A stretch of DNA of 64,000 nucleotides from Anolis sagrei. Lineage: Eukaryota; Chordata; Lepidosauria; Squamata; Anolidae. Where the stretch lies: positions 127,295,866-127,359,865 of the forward strand of contig NC_090023.1 in the NCBI RefSeq assembly GCF_037176765.1, given 5' to 3'. The notes under the pieces are model-generated. The model made no database searches. It was given only the letters and a program-made list of their open reading frames with translations, and was not told the origin of the DNA. Positions 1 to 11,004 of the stretch are shown here, piece after piece. The position numbers and the translations under genes were made by a program. Each line of letters opens with the position of its first letter. The stretch's first letter is position 1.

Positions 1-142
1 ATGAAGTCTTCTATGATTTCCATGCTCTTTCAAAATCTCATGAATGGACACATTTTACTCATTCAATAATCTCTTGGGACAAAGGCAACTTTTTCATTCG
101 GGGAAAATCAGAAGTGGATGTCCTAAAGAGAAATGCATCAGG
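1..142 (-). other. Probable OXGR1 3' untranslated region, start
   Basis: This lies directly after the OXGR1 stop codon on the minus strand. No AATAAA or ATTAAA (TTTATT or TTTAAT on the plus strand) is present in these 142 bases, so the polyadenylation site should lie beyond the left edge of the window. Confidence 0.6.
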
Positions 143-1183
143 TCATAACTTGAATATTTCAGTCTTTTTGAAATCAGTACCACTTGCTCTTGGTTGTATT
201 ATGTTGCTTGACTTCCATCGTAGGAGACACTGAATGGCTTGTTGGAAATTATCACTGATTACGGCATAAATCAACAAATTGCAGCATGTGTTCATGGCAG
301 CCATCGGTTTGGAAACAACATAGATAGCATGAACATGGGTCTCAACATCACACCTCACTGGGTGTATCCTTAATTCAATCTGAATTATTCTAAAGACATG
401 GAATGGTAGGAAGCACACGTAAAAGACTACCAGAAGTAGAAAGGCAAGATTGCGAGCCTTTCGTTTATAACGGTTTTGAGTGTGGAGCCCTGTTGCCAAG
501 GTATAGATTATGGCAATGTAGCAGAGAGATACAGTTATTAAAGGCAAGAAGAAGGCTAAGCCACTTAGAAGCCAGACATACCACCTGATAACATCCACAT
601 CGTCAGAACGAGAGAGTTCAAGACACAAAGATTGGTTCTCATGGTTTTTTGAGGTAATAAAGTAGTTGAAAGGACTCACGGCCAACAGTGAAATTAACCA
701 AGATGCACAACATGCCAGAGTAACCCATCCCTTTTTTCGAACAAGGAGGCAACGTATTGGGTGGACAATCGCAAAGTATCGGAAGATGCTGAAGCAGGTT
801 AGAAAGAGGATGCTGCTGTACAGATTGAACTGGAAGGTGAAGCGGATGAACTTGCACAGGAAATCTCCGAAGACCCAGTGTTCTCCATTGGCATAGTAGT
901 GAATCAGGAAAGGAAGGCTAATTAAGTATAGTAAGTCCGTGCAGGCCAAGTTGAACATGATGATGGTGCTGCTTTTCCAGGGCCTCATCTTGAAAGTATA
1001 CACCCATAGTGCTATAATGTTGCCCAGGAAGCCAATGAAAAAGATCAAACCATAAAAGGGTGGCAGGTAGGATTTTATGAATTTATGGATGTCATCAGTG
1101 CAATTCACAGGAGCGGCTTCATCATAACTTGGCAGTGTGTTGGTCAAATTTGCTGAAGACACCTCTGTGTTTGTTGATAGCAT
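143..1183 (-). CDS. OXGR1: 2-oxoglutarate receptor 1 (GPR99), class A GPCR
   Basis: A 346-residue intact reading frame (human protein 337). OXGR1 is a plasma-membrane receptor of the P2Y-like group, known to respond to 2-oxoglutarate and reported to bind leukotriene E4. Seen here: N-glycosylation sequons at N12, N27 and N183; TM1 with GN at 54-55; TM2 LACTDLLY (79-86), nearly identical to human; C110 in TM3 pairing with C187 of extracellular loop 2; FRY (134-136) in place of DRY; TM6 FLPFHVFR (258-265); TM7 NLLIY (302-306) in place of NPxxY; then SDNFQQA (310-316). The KMRPWKSSTIIM stretch (65-76) matches the human first intracellular loop, which separates it from P2Y paralogs. The start is the first ATG in frame and lies seven bases after a splice acceptor, as expected for a single coding exon with non-coding leader exons. 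By my recollection of the human protein, two ligand-pocket residues differ: H114 is Q118 here and the TM7 arginine is K292. Confidence 0.96.
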   Translation of the reverse strand: MLSTNTEVSSANLTNTLPSYDEAAPVNCTDDIHKFIKSYLPPFYGLIFFIGFLGNIIALWVYTFKMRPWKSSTIIMFNLACTDLLYLISLPFLIHYYANGEHWVFGDFLCKFIRFTFQFNLYSSILFLTCFSIFRYFAIVHPIRCLLVRKKGWVTLACCASWLISLLAVSPFNYFITSKNHENQSLCLELSRSDDVDVIRWYVWLLSGLAFFLPLITVSLCYIAIIYTLATGLHTQNRYKRKARNLAFLLLVVFYVCFLPFHVFRIIQIELRIHPVRCDVETHVHAIYVVSKPMAAMNTCCNLLIYAVISDNFQQAIQCLLRWKSSNIIQPRASGTDFKKTEIFKL

Positions 1184-1222
1184 TGTGAGGCTTTAGAGAA
1201 AGAGAAAAAAGGAAGGAAGTAT
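1184..1222 (-). promoter_or_regulatory. Splice acceptor of the OXGR1 coding exon
   Basis: Read on the minus strand, a run of about 25 nearly pure pyrimidines (CTTCC, CTTCC, TTTTTTCTC, TTTCTC) is followed by TAAAG. The AG sits at 1191-1192 and only seven bases (CCTCACA) separate it from the ATG. This is a strong 3' splice site. It implies that the promoter and leader exon or exons of OXGR1 lie to the right of 1.2 kb, at a distance I cannot fix. Mammalian OXGR1 likewise has its whole coding region in the last exon. Confidence 0.75.
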
Positions 1223-1225
1223 TAG

Positions 1226-2950
1226 CATACGTGTGTTTAGATCTCTGGTTCCCAATGTGAGGCAATCTGAGTGAGTTATCAGCATTGAGTTTTTACATTT
1301 CTTATAGTTCTATGGACCTCATATATAGTATATAAATATATATATTGTTACATAGACATTTTAAAAATTAAAATCAAAATGAACAAGGTGGTCAGCTGGT
1401 GTCAATGGAGAGGAGAAAAGCCCATTAATAGAGAGGAAGGTGAGATCATAGAGTTAACTAGAGAGTGCAAGAGCACAGAAAAGTGAGGCCACTTTCATGC
1501 CAAACACCTCACCCCTCTCAGTGGTCTTTCAACATTACAAGCTATACAAACTATATTAAAATGTCTTTTTGTTCTGCGTATGAATGTAGCAAAAACTTTG
1601 GGAAAAATTCCAGAGCACCATTATTACTTTCATAGATAAGTCAAAACTTTTGTGTGAAAAAAATGATCCGCTGCAAGAAAATTAACATTTTTTCACATAT
1701 TCTCACCAAATATATGCAATTAAGTTGTACACTAAAGTTACCCTGAATTCAAAGCAGATTACTCAAATCAATTTGTTATTTTATTTTTGTTTTTTACGGA
1801 TGCCATATTCTTTGGACTCTTGTTTAGACCAAGTTAACATCTTTTTTTTTGCTTCTTCCATGTGAACAGGAGGAGTTCACTTTTTGAGAATAAGAATTAT
1901 ATGTCAGAGGGAGGCATCAGGATTTTAGAGATGCTTAGGTAGGACATGGCCAAAAAAAGGTTGGGAACCTCTGGTTTTGACACAGTGACTTGAATGCAGA
2001 TCAGTTGAACACAATGGGACTTATTTTAAGTCTGGGTGAGACCTAATCTGCTCAGCTATTTTGTGGTATGGTTGAAAAAAGAGAGAGCTTACTAGTAAGA
2101 GGAGTTATCATTTTGATCACTTGCAGTTCTTATTCTGAGCCTTTCATTACATGATTTCTTCAGTATAATGTTCTCTCCTTTCACTTTATGGCACAATAAT
2201 CGTAGCTGAATAATCAATCATGGAACTTCCTATGCATAACATAATTTTAAAAAAAATCTGAGGAAGGTTTTTCCCCATGTAATTCAAGAATGTATGCACT
2301 TCTGTTATTTAAATTGTGTGTGTGTTGACTTTTAATACTTTTGTCAAGCTTTTAGGATGCCCAACATTCAAACTTTTATGCACATGTCAACAAATAGATC
2401 TGCGTTACCATTGAGCCTGCAGTATTTAGTAGGGCTATGCAGCACTTTTGGCTAAATCCCAGGTAACAAAAGGAATTTGCCTGATTTGGACCAATGTGTA
2501 CAAATTCTGGATTGGATTAAATTTGCCCAGATAACTTCTGGACCAGAGGGACAGAAAAAATTTCCAGCAGTCAGAAATAAGGAGAAAGACCTGTGGCTTA
2601 GGAAAAAAATGTGATTATGGAGCACAATAATCAGTGTATTCCCCATTCTCAAAGCATAGATGCTCATCTCTAGAAGATATGAGTATGGGGCAATGTGTGG
2701 GTAGTTTCCAGTGTCAGCCCAGATCACCAAATGCCTTAAAGGTGGAATTGTCACACAGAGCAGTAAGACTGCTATAAAAGTAACTTCTCCTCACTCCTAT
2801 TTCCTTTTGTGTTGTTATTAAATTCATCTGTTGGGCTGAAAGAATAAAGGGGAATGCACCTTCTCCTTAATTAAGCTGTTATTTCTTCAACATCTATCAT
2901 TATCCCATTTCTTGGTAAAACATTAATATACTTCATTGTCTGGTGCTCTA
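1226..2950. other. AT-rich sequence upstream of OXGR1, no gene recognised
   Basis: No conserved reading frame or clear repeat was recognised. As the presumed first intron or promoter-proximal DNA of OXGR1 it could hold a leader exon. I see no CpG-rich block that would mark a start site. Confidence 0.4.
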
Positions 2951-2953
2951 TGG

Positions 2954-3088
2954 CAGTGTTTCTCCAACTGTGTTCCTCCAGGTGTTTTGGATTTTAGCTC
3001 CCGGAAATCCCGGACAGCTTAACAGCTGTTAGCAATTGTGGGAGCTGAAGTCCAAAACATCTGGAGGAGCAGAGTTTGAGAATCCCTG
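2954..3088. mobile_element. hAT-type MITE, Charlie-like
   Basis: Short element starting CAGTGTTTCTCCAAC and ending with its degenerate reverse complement GTTTGAGAATCCCTG. The interior is an imperfect palindrome around CCAGGTGTTTTGG and CCAAAACATCTGG. Flanking octamers CTCTATGG and CTCTAGCG match at 6 of 8 positions, as expected for an old 8-bp hAT target duplication. Confidence 0.7.
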
Positions 3089-3403
3089 CTCTAGCGAGAC
3101 AATGCTAGGACAAAAGAAAAAATTGCCAGGGGAGGAAATAGCACATGTTACAGGTGCCAAATAAAAAACAAACTAATTGTAATCATCTGTCAGATATTTG
3201 GCATGGTTATTCTCCCCTTTAGAATTTCACATGTCTCCAAATTATATATACATGTGTACATACATATTCATATACAATTAAAACATATACATTCGTGGAT
3301 TCTCAATATATGCAACTGGCAATATTGGTGTCCTGAATGTCTGAATTCCAATTCAGATGTGTGGTCCAGATCAGAATGGATTTGGTTTTCATTGATTTAG
3401 ACT

Positions 3404-3525
3404 AGTGATTCCCAAACTCTAGTCCTTCTGGTGTTTTGGATTTCGGCTCCCAGAATTGCTGACTATTGTCCAAAATGGGAGATGAAATTAAAAACATGAG
3501 GAGGTCTACAGTTTAGGAATAATTG
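3404..3525. mobile_element. hAT-type MITE, decayed copy
   Basis: Same plan as the element at 2954: TAGTGATTCCCAAACTC, then CTGGTGTTTTGGATTTCGGC, ending in a diverged inverted copy (TTTAGGAATAATTG). More decayed than its neighbour. Confidence 0.55.
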
Positions 3526-3565
3526 ATTCCAGCCAGGATGTGTGTTATATACAGTTCTAATATTT

Positions 3566-3891
3566 AAGGTAAATGTAAAGGTTTCCCCTTGACATTAAGT
3601 CTAGTCGTATCCAACTCTGGGGGGTGGTGTTCATCTCCATTTCTAAGCCAAAGAGCCAGTGTTATCTGTAGATGCCTCCAAGGTCATGTGACCAGCATGA
3701 CTGCATGGAGTGTCGTTACCTTCCCGTCAGAGCTGTACCTATTGATCTACTCACATTTGCATGTTTTTAAATGGCTAGATTGGCAGATACTGGGGCTAAC
3801 AATGGGAGCTCACCCAGCTCCCTGGATTCGAACCACTGATCTTTCGGTCAGCAAGTTCAGCAGCTCAGCGGTTTAACCCACCAGGGGCTCC
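3566..3891 (-). repeat. Sauria-type tRNA SINE
   Basis: Nearly full-length copy in reverse. The 3' end (left) reads AAAGGTTTCCCCTTGACATT; the tRNA-like head (right) shows the complement of the pol III B box (GGATTCGAACC) and ends CCACCAGGGGCTCC. The 3' part resembles BovB, which is thought to supply the retrotransposition machinery. Five more copies lie in this window. Confidence 0.85.
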
Positions 3892-5422
3892 TGTTCTTAT
3901 ATTTAGTTACTTTTATATTTCATTCTTGGTTGTACTTTTTAGACAGCTAAGTAACCAGAGTTCTTATCATGGAGGATTATATATAAAAGTGTAAAATATA
4001 AACCATGGAATAAAATAGCAAAACAAGAGAAAACAGTACTAAAAATAACTAATTACTAAAATACATAAAGTCAGCAGCAAAATAAAATAGTGCCAAGATC
4101 TGAAAATAGTGAAAATATGTATCTAAATGTCTGGGAAAATGAAAGGTATTCAACTTGTGCTGAAAACATAGTATTGTAGGCATCTCTTAAGTGGTGATTT
4201 CATGGATGCTGCTACTTGAAGGGCCTTCTCTCTCTTGTAATCACCCATGTATCCTTATTTGGAGTATGGCCTTAGGATCTAGAAACAGTTATCAGCCCAA
4301 GCTTGCAAAAAAATTTTTTTGATATAACTACTGATAGCAGACAACATATTGGATGAAGTCTCTCTTCTCGGGAGTTTCGAAAATCACATTTTAGACTATA
4401 GTTCCCAGAATTCTCTATCCAACATCACTATGGCAGGCTAGAGGGATTCTTGGAATGGTTCAAAAGTATTTCTCAAGCTTTCCCCATCATTCATACAGAA
4501 TGGAATGCTTCTTCTAAGGCGCTGTGATTTCTTTACATGGAGATTACAACAACTAATAATTTCTTACTACCTTGCTTCTTACATGAGCCATATAGTCTTG
4601 ATTTGCATCCCAAAAGAAATTGTCTTTCTATTCTGTGGTTTTACTATACTTCAGAATTCGTATTGACTTTAGGGCCGGGTTTTGCACGTGATTTTTATCC
4701 TGATTTTATACTTTAAAGTCAAATGGGATAAGATCCTGCTTAGTTTTAGATACTAACTTTCTGTGGATCATTTTAGCAACAGAAAATTCAGTGTACCTGT
4801 CAGTTGTGTGGATCCTTTCTGCTCCTCTTCATGATCCAGCCAAAAGGACAAAAGACTCAAAGACAGTCAGCAATGGCTGGATTGCAAAGAGTCAGTTCTG
4901 AGATTATGTTGGTATCTGTTTCCAGGATTGCTGAAAGGACATAAAGCATGCAGTGTAATCTAGTAGGGGAGGAGATCTACTCAGTGTTGACTTCTGTACA
5001 AACTGGTGGAACGCTACATGTTTGTTTCTAGTTTTTGCTTTCCCACCCTTAGCAGCAGAAACTGCTCTCAGCCTGTCTTGTTCGGTTATCTAATGTCTGC
5101 CAGGCCATGTCTCTTGGGGGAAAGGTGAGTAAGCTTTGACAGTCTGAGGGAGGATTTCCTGAAGAGGAAAATAAGCTGTGCAGAAAACATTTTTTATCAA
5201 AGGCTGGCCCTACCAGTGTCTGTCTCAGGAGTCAGATGCCAGGAATGATGTGGGGCTGCCAGATAGAGATCTGTGTGCCACGGGGATTGCCATGTACTTC
5301 TAAAAGCTTGCCTGCTGCTCTCAGATACACTTGTGGATGTTGATCTGTCACTACTATCTTCTGACCTTCCTGTGCTATGAGGACTCAAAAGAGTAAATCC
5401 TGTGCAGTTCACTGTACAATCT
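3892..5422. other. Intergenic, no gene recognised
   Basis: AT-rich single-copy-looking DNA. An imperfect palindrome of MITE type appears near 4350-4470 (TAGTTCCCAGAATTC) but has no clear ends. Confidence 0.35.
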
Positions 5423-5430
5423 GCCGAGAA

Positions 5431-5565
5431 CATTGGTTCTCAACCTGTGGGTCCCCCAATGTTTTGGCCTTCAACTCCCAGAAATCCTAACAGCTGGTAA
5501 ACTGGTTGGAATTTCTGGGAGTTATAGGCCAAAACACCTGGGGACACACAGGTTGAGAACCACTG
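5431..5565. mobile_element. hAT-type MITE (GGTTCTCAACC family)
   Basis: Imperfect palindrome from ATTGGTTCTCAACCTGTGGG to ACAGGTTGAGAACCACTG with GTTTTGGCCTTCAACTCCC in the left arm. The ends resemble those of Charlie/MER5-type hAT elements. Flanks GCCGAGAA and ACCTAGAA agree at 6 of 8 positions. Related copies lie at 19516 and 48839. Confidence 0.75.
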
Positions 5566-6370
5566 ACCTAGAAGGTCATTGTATTCAGTGGGCTGTATTC
5601 CCAAGTCATTGTATGTATGGTTGTACTCTATTACGTTAATTCTATCCTGGTTTTTCTCGGCTCTTAAACATCTTAGAGGCACTTTGTTTCCAGAACTGCT
5701 GCAGGAGCATTGGTGCAGAATAATTGCCCAAGAGCAGGGCTAAAGGTTTTGGAGGCCTATTGAGCTAGAAAGAGGAGCCACTGATTTCAAGAATGGTTTG
5801 GCAGCTTGTGCTTTCACATCTTCTCAGTGATACTTATGTGTGCCCTGCAGTATCAATTTAGTTAATGACTAGAACTGGATAAATCACAGCAGTGGAAGTA
5901 AGCAAAGCATGTTCATTTACCCATCACAGATCTTTGTGTTTCGCTCAATACCCCACTCTAGGGATGACATCAATACATTGAAATCCTTTCTGATTGATTG
6001 CTTTCAGTTATTTTAACTGTGTTAGCTATTCTTTTCAATTAAGGTAGCCTTAAATATATTCCTTTGATTTTGAAGGTACAGCCATGGATAATTCTGACTT
6101 CTGTTGTGTCCGACTTACAATTTTTCAATGTGATTCCTTCCTACTTCTTTTCTAAATATATCTTGGTTCTTTGTATAATGATTTATATATGTTTCTCTGT
6201 TTCTGTATTATTCTCTTCTCTTCTGTTGTCTTATATATATTGGTTTGTCTCTCTAAAATGTTAGTATGAATGTGTATGTGTTCTATCTATATATATAGAG
6301 AGAGAGATATTGAATATAATTATATAGAGAGAGATAGAGGAAGACTGAATATAATGCTGACTATAATGGG

Positions 6371-6414
<44 letters not shown>

Positions 6415-7708
6415 GTTGAATATATAATGTGTGCTTTTTACATTAGGATCCCTCCCCACTTCCCCCAAATAGATGGACAGGATAAATCTGACACGGGACA
6501 TTTTGGCATGAGATATTGCCTGTTTTGGCAAAACAACTACAGCAGAAGATTTGAGGCTCTCGTGGAATCTCGATGAATGAATAGAATTGGCAGGTAGTGG
6601 ACTATACTCTGAAAGTTACATCAATTTAGTTTCCAAAGTGTTACCGTGCTTTTGAAAAATTATCTGCAGAGGAGAGGCAATTATTGGGCTGGCCAGGCAA
6701 AGGAAACTAAACAACTCCCATCTGTCATTGCTAGGAACATTCCTCCTCTTCTCCTTCCCACCCATTGCAGTCCCTTTTATTTTGGCCCAGGATGAGGCAC
6801 ATACACACAGAGAATTTGTGACATCGCCCCTATGTGTGTATGGAGTGCTTGTGGGTACACATATATACACATACAAACTTGCACACAAACTCATGTATAT
6901 ACATATACACAGGAGCAGAGATTTAGTAGCCTGCTGCCATTTGCTGATAACAATTTTTTTCTGTGAGCTGCTGAAGGCCAAAGTTCTTTATCACTTTATA
7001 ATCTGATATAACCAAAAGGGTCTCCTCCTGTGAAAGTCGTGTAGTCTAGTGCCAGGTCAGCCCGGTATACAAATTCTCCTGACAGACTGCAATTGTCAGT
7101 GGACATCTTTGCACAATTAAGGTTCTACTTTTCGATTGTCTCACCTCTCCTTGACCCCAAGAGTTCTGCCCAAAACACCAACTCAAGATGCTCCCTGGGA
7201 GGCATTTCCTTAAACAGAGCAGGGGAAGGGAGTCAATAAAACTGCAGGCCAGATGAAAGTAGGTATAGAACATGCATGAAACCAATCCAAGGTCATCTGT
7301 ACATTCCTGTTCTCTGAGACTCCCATGAAAATTTCTCCCTATCTGCTTCTCTCAGTGTTTCAATATTATTATTTCCATTCAGCTTCTTCTACCTTGATGT
7401 GCTTTTAAGTCCTCTAATTTAAGTAATTGGATTATAACCTTTGTGCAATGGACATGTCCAACATATTTGGTTACCTAGGGTAAAAAACAAGATGGTAGTC
7501 TCTCACATTTCATATATACGAAGGCCAGCTGGAGTCCAGACAAGTCTTCCTTCAACACTCACAATTGGCAGTGTCCTTGTGTGCCTAAGGCAGAAGGCAA
7601 AAGCAGCTTTATGTGCAAGGCAGGTTGTGTGGCACTCAGTTTTCTACCCAATGCTAGATCTGGTTTTGCCACAGTAGGTCAATGGTTGTGTGTGTGTGTG
7701 TGTGTATG
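5566..7708. other. Intergenic, no gene recognised
   Basis: No coding exon or clear transposon was recognised apart from simple repeats: TA/GA tracts at 6285-6415 and (TG)n at 7687-7706. The short frames here have no recognisable domain. Confidence 0.35.
6285..6415. repeat. Compound (TA)n/(GA)n microsatellite
   Basis: Alternating TATATATA and GAGAGAGA tracts, interrupted twice, including a run of about 14 GA units at 6387-6413. Confidence 0.9.
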
Positions 7709-7957
7709 GTGAGTGACTTGAGAAACTACAAGTCTCTTCTGTTGTGAGAGAATTGGACATCTGCAAGGACGTTGCTCAGGGGACACCAAGATGTTTGATT
7801 TTTTACCATCCTTGTGGGAGATTTCTCTCATGTCCTCGGATGGGGAGCTGGAGGTGCCAGAGGGAGCTCACCCACTCTTCCCAAATTCAAACCACTGACC
7901 TATCAGTCAGCAGTCCCGCTGGCACAAGGGTTTAACCCATTGCACCACCGAAGGTCC
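7709..7957 (-). repeat. tRNA-derived SINE, second lizard family
   Basis: Reverse copy: left end has GTGACTTGAGAAACTACAAG, middle AGGACGTTGCTCAGGGGACA, right end GGGTTTAACCCATTGCACCA, the complement of the tRNA-like head. It lies next to a (TG)n tract, the complement of the usual tail. Confidence 0.8.
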
Positions 7958-8416
7958 TAGTCAGTGGTACATCTGGCCCTATCAAGCATGGGAGACGTTT
8001 TAGTCTTTGTGTTGTAAATTTAAGCCTACTGAGTTTCTGCACTGTCGTTGTTGTTGATATGTTGTTAATGACATGTTAATGGAGGAAAGTCAAAAAGTAA
8101 TTATAATTCTTGATAGTGAAAATTAAAAAAAATACAGTTGCCTTTCCTTGCTCCATTGTTTGATGATTTGTGAAGTTATGAGAAAAGGGAAGTTGTGGAA
8201 CGCTAGCTCTGAACTGGTAAACACTTAAAAGGCCAATTATAGCTTTTTATAGTGATGTACAAATATAGTATAAAGAGCCTGGCTTGTATACACATCTATG
8301 ATTCAGTTTGTCTTCTAATTTAATTGGACTTTAAATACCTTTATTGACCTATCCAGCTGGTTTAGTATTTTGTTCCCTGTTATCCCTTCGATTTGTCAGT
8401 GTAAGAACTTGAATTC

Positions 8417-8570
8417 CAGGGCCCTTCCACACAGCCACAGAACCCAGAATATCAGGGCAGAAAATCCCACAGTATCTGCTTTGAACTAGGTTATCTGAGT
8501 CCACACTGCCATCTTTTCCAGTTCAAAGCAAATAATGTGTGATTTTTTTCAGCTGTGTGGAAGGGCCCCC
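8417..8570. mobile_element. MITE, GGGCCCTTCCACACAG family
   Basis: Starts CAGGGCCCTTCCACACAGC and ends GCTGTGTGGAAGGGCCCC. The interior is an imperfect palindrome (TATCTGCTTTGAACT). The superfamily is uncertain; copies at 14261, 30581, 40943 and 41015 share a CAG-rich target context. Confidence 0.75.
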
Positions 8571-9167
8571 AGTTTATTCTATGAACACTTAACAGTGATA
8601 TAGATAGTAAAAGGAGAAAGATTTATATGATCTGAAGAGAAACCAGAGTATATAGATAGATAAATAAATATAGATAGATAGATATGCTAGTGGTCTAAAG
8701 TTTCATAGAGAACTACCCTAGGGAATGACATTATAAAATAGGGAATTCACGAATCATGCTTTCTCTTCTTAATCATGGTTTTGTGGTGATAAATGTTTTG
8801 TTTGTTTAGAGTAACTAATAAGAATGGAAAGTGCATCCAGAAATATGCAAATAGATCAAAATATATTTTCAAGAGTCAAAACACCCCGATGGGAAGAATC
8901 CTGAACTGAAGAGAATCTTTGTAGTTTGGTACTTACTCCACACAAAATGAACACAATTGTTTTGTTCAGATAACAGTATTTTATATGTAAAAACAGCAGT
9001 TTTGTGCAGAAAATAGTATTTCTGAGTGAACAATTTATCCACCCCTCCCCCATGCAAATTTCTATGTAAGATAGCCATGTTCAATTTTTGTGAAGAATAA
9101 GTTTCTAATTGTGAATAGGCTTCAAACACCGCATCATTTTCAAATATTTTTTTTCATTGGGAAAAAT

Positions 9168-9437
9168 TGAGCCGCCGGTGGCACAATGGGTTAAACCCTT
9201 GTGCCAGCAGGATTGAAGACCGACAGGTCAGGGGTTCGACTCCGGGGAGAGTGCGGATGAGCTCCCTCTGTCAGCTCTGGATTCCCCTGCAGGGACATGA
9301 GAGAAGCCTTCTACAAGGATGGTAAAACATCAAAACATCCAGGCATCCCCTGGGCAATAGCCTTGTAGACGGCCAATTCTCTCACACCAAAGGCAACTTG
9401 CGGTTTCTCAAGTTGCTCCTGAAACGGAAAAAAAAAT
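9168..9437 (+). repeat. tRNA-derived SINE, second lizard family
   Basis: Full copy: GCCGCCGGTGGCACAATGGG, a B box-like GGTTCGACTCC, CCTGGGCAATAGCCTTG, TTCTCAAGTTGCTCCTG and an A-rich tail. Flanked by a near-perfect target duplication: ATTGGGAAAAATT at 9156-9168 and ATTGGGAGAAAAATT at 9436-9450. Confidence 0.88.
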
Positions 9438-9450
9438 TGGGAGAAAAATT

Positions 9451-10603
9451 CTAAAATTGCTTCTTTCTTCCTCTCAGAAGATAATTAGTGAAGAACCACC
9501 TCTCTACTAACTAGATTATTTTATGCTATAACATTGGATAGATATTGTTGGGAACAAAAATGCATGTCTTACCACATCTGTTGAGCAAATCTAGACTTTA
9601 CTTTGGCTTTCAAATATTTTTGAGATCATTTCAATACAATTAAAAAAAATACAAACTAAAAGAAAGAAAAAGAAGACAAAATAGAAAGAATACTGAAAAA
9701 CAGAAAGACTGGGTTTTATATTTAATTTCCAACTTTTCTAATGATGGTTAAATATCTTACTATGTAAAATAACTTCCCCAACTCCAATAAGTACTATTCA
9801 TATACTTTTTCAGATCTTTTAATTATCAAAATCTACAACTAACATATCACTTTATTTTTTCCCCTGAAAAGAAACATCCAAAGGTTCCAACTCTTTTAAA
9901 AGTGTTGCCACTGACTTCTCTATGATCAATGTTGATAATTTGAACATCTCAAATTTCAACTTTGTTGATGATACTGAGCAATATCCTTCTTTCATAGCTT
10001 TTGCCAAGGAGGCTCTGGACGCCTGGGTGCATTGCCTGGATGCATCGTCTCTGTTGCCATGGCAAGCTGAGAGGTAATAAACAAATCGTTTTTTAAAAAC
10101 CCACAAATTTTGCAAGTGTGCAGTACAACTGTGACAAAGTAATGCTTTATATATTTACCTATAGCACCACCTCCTCACTTTTAGAATATTGACCTTTTTA
10201 AATAGTGTCCTTGATGGTGCTAAAGCCTTGTTGATATTTCACCCTTCCTAGTTATACTTTTCTTTTCCTTCCTGCACAGTCTTTCCTGGTGAGGTGGTGT
10301 TACTCATATGACCAACCCTGCAGCACTTTAAATATGTTTAGCATTTTGTATGCCAACATAGCCCTCTATTTACAGAATCTAATAATAATATTTACATTTA
10401 TATTGGCTTCATGCTTATGGCCAAATTGGCACCTGGTGGATGAGTTGTGCCACCCAAGGGTGCAATTGTCTGCTTTTCTACACCAGGGAGCTTTTGCCAC
10501 TTTTCAAAGCGCGTTGAATGTTACTTTTAATTTTTTTAAAGGTCAGCCATGTTAAGGGAAACCAAAGCAGGCAAAGATGCAGAGTTCAGTCTTTAAAGTT
10601 CCT
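9451..10603. other. Intergenic, no gene recognised
   Basis: AT-rich. An 87-residue frame at 9852-10115 (minus) shows no domain or repeat that I know. Confidence 0.35.
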
Positions 10604-10611
10604 AAAAGGTT

Positions 10612-10792
10612 GGGTTGCTCTGAGTTTTCTGGGCTGTATGGCCATGTTCTAGAAGCATTCTCTCCTCTGAGGATGCCTGCCTTAGATGTGGGCGAAACAT
10701 CAGGAGAGAATGCTTCTGGAACATGGTCATAGAGCCTGGAAAACTCACAGCAATCCAGTGATTTCGGCCATGAAAGCCTTCGACAACATAAC
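10612..10792. mobile_element. Short copy of an inverted-repeat element
   Basis: Two 55-bp inverted arms (10612-10666 and 10702-10756) around a 36-bp spacer, followed by a tail with GGCCATGAAAGCCTTCGACA. Flanked by a perfect 8-bp duplication AAAAGGTT (10604-10611 and 10793-10800). It is the deleted form of the long element at 52009-53441. Class not certain; the asymmetric tail and arms would suit a Penelope-like retroelement remnant. Confidence 0.65.
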
Positions 10793-11004
10793 AAAAGGTT
10801 TATTTTCAAATGAGTAGTACATTCCTTGATAGGGAGGGATTGGGTCTAAGCTTCTCTCTAACTCCATAACTTCAAAGTTCAAAAACAAGAGGAAAACCTC
10901 CAAACACTACATCTCTTCAAGCACACAAAGTAGAGAGAGGTATGAGTGCAAATATGAAAAAGCAGACTTATGCAAATGCATGTATAAAGGAACTTAAAGG
11001 GTCA

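Noticed and set aside
403-896. Open frames on both strands inside OXGR1
   Set aside because: They are shadows of the receptor coding region in other frames and have no domains.
9168-9260. tRNA-like A and B boxes (also at 29648, 35128, 44533, 49642 and 58541)
   Set aside because: They belong to SINE heads that continue into SINE bodies; no cloverleaf with an anticodon arm could be supported, so they are not called as tRNA genes.
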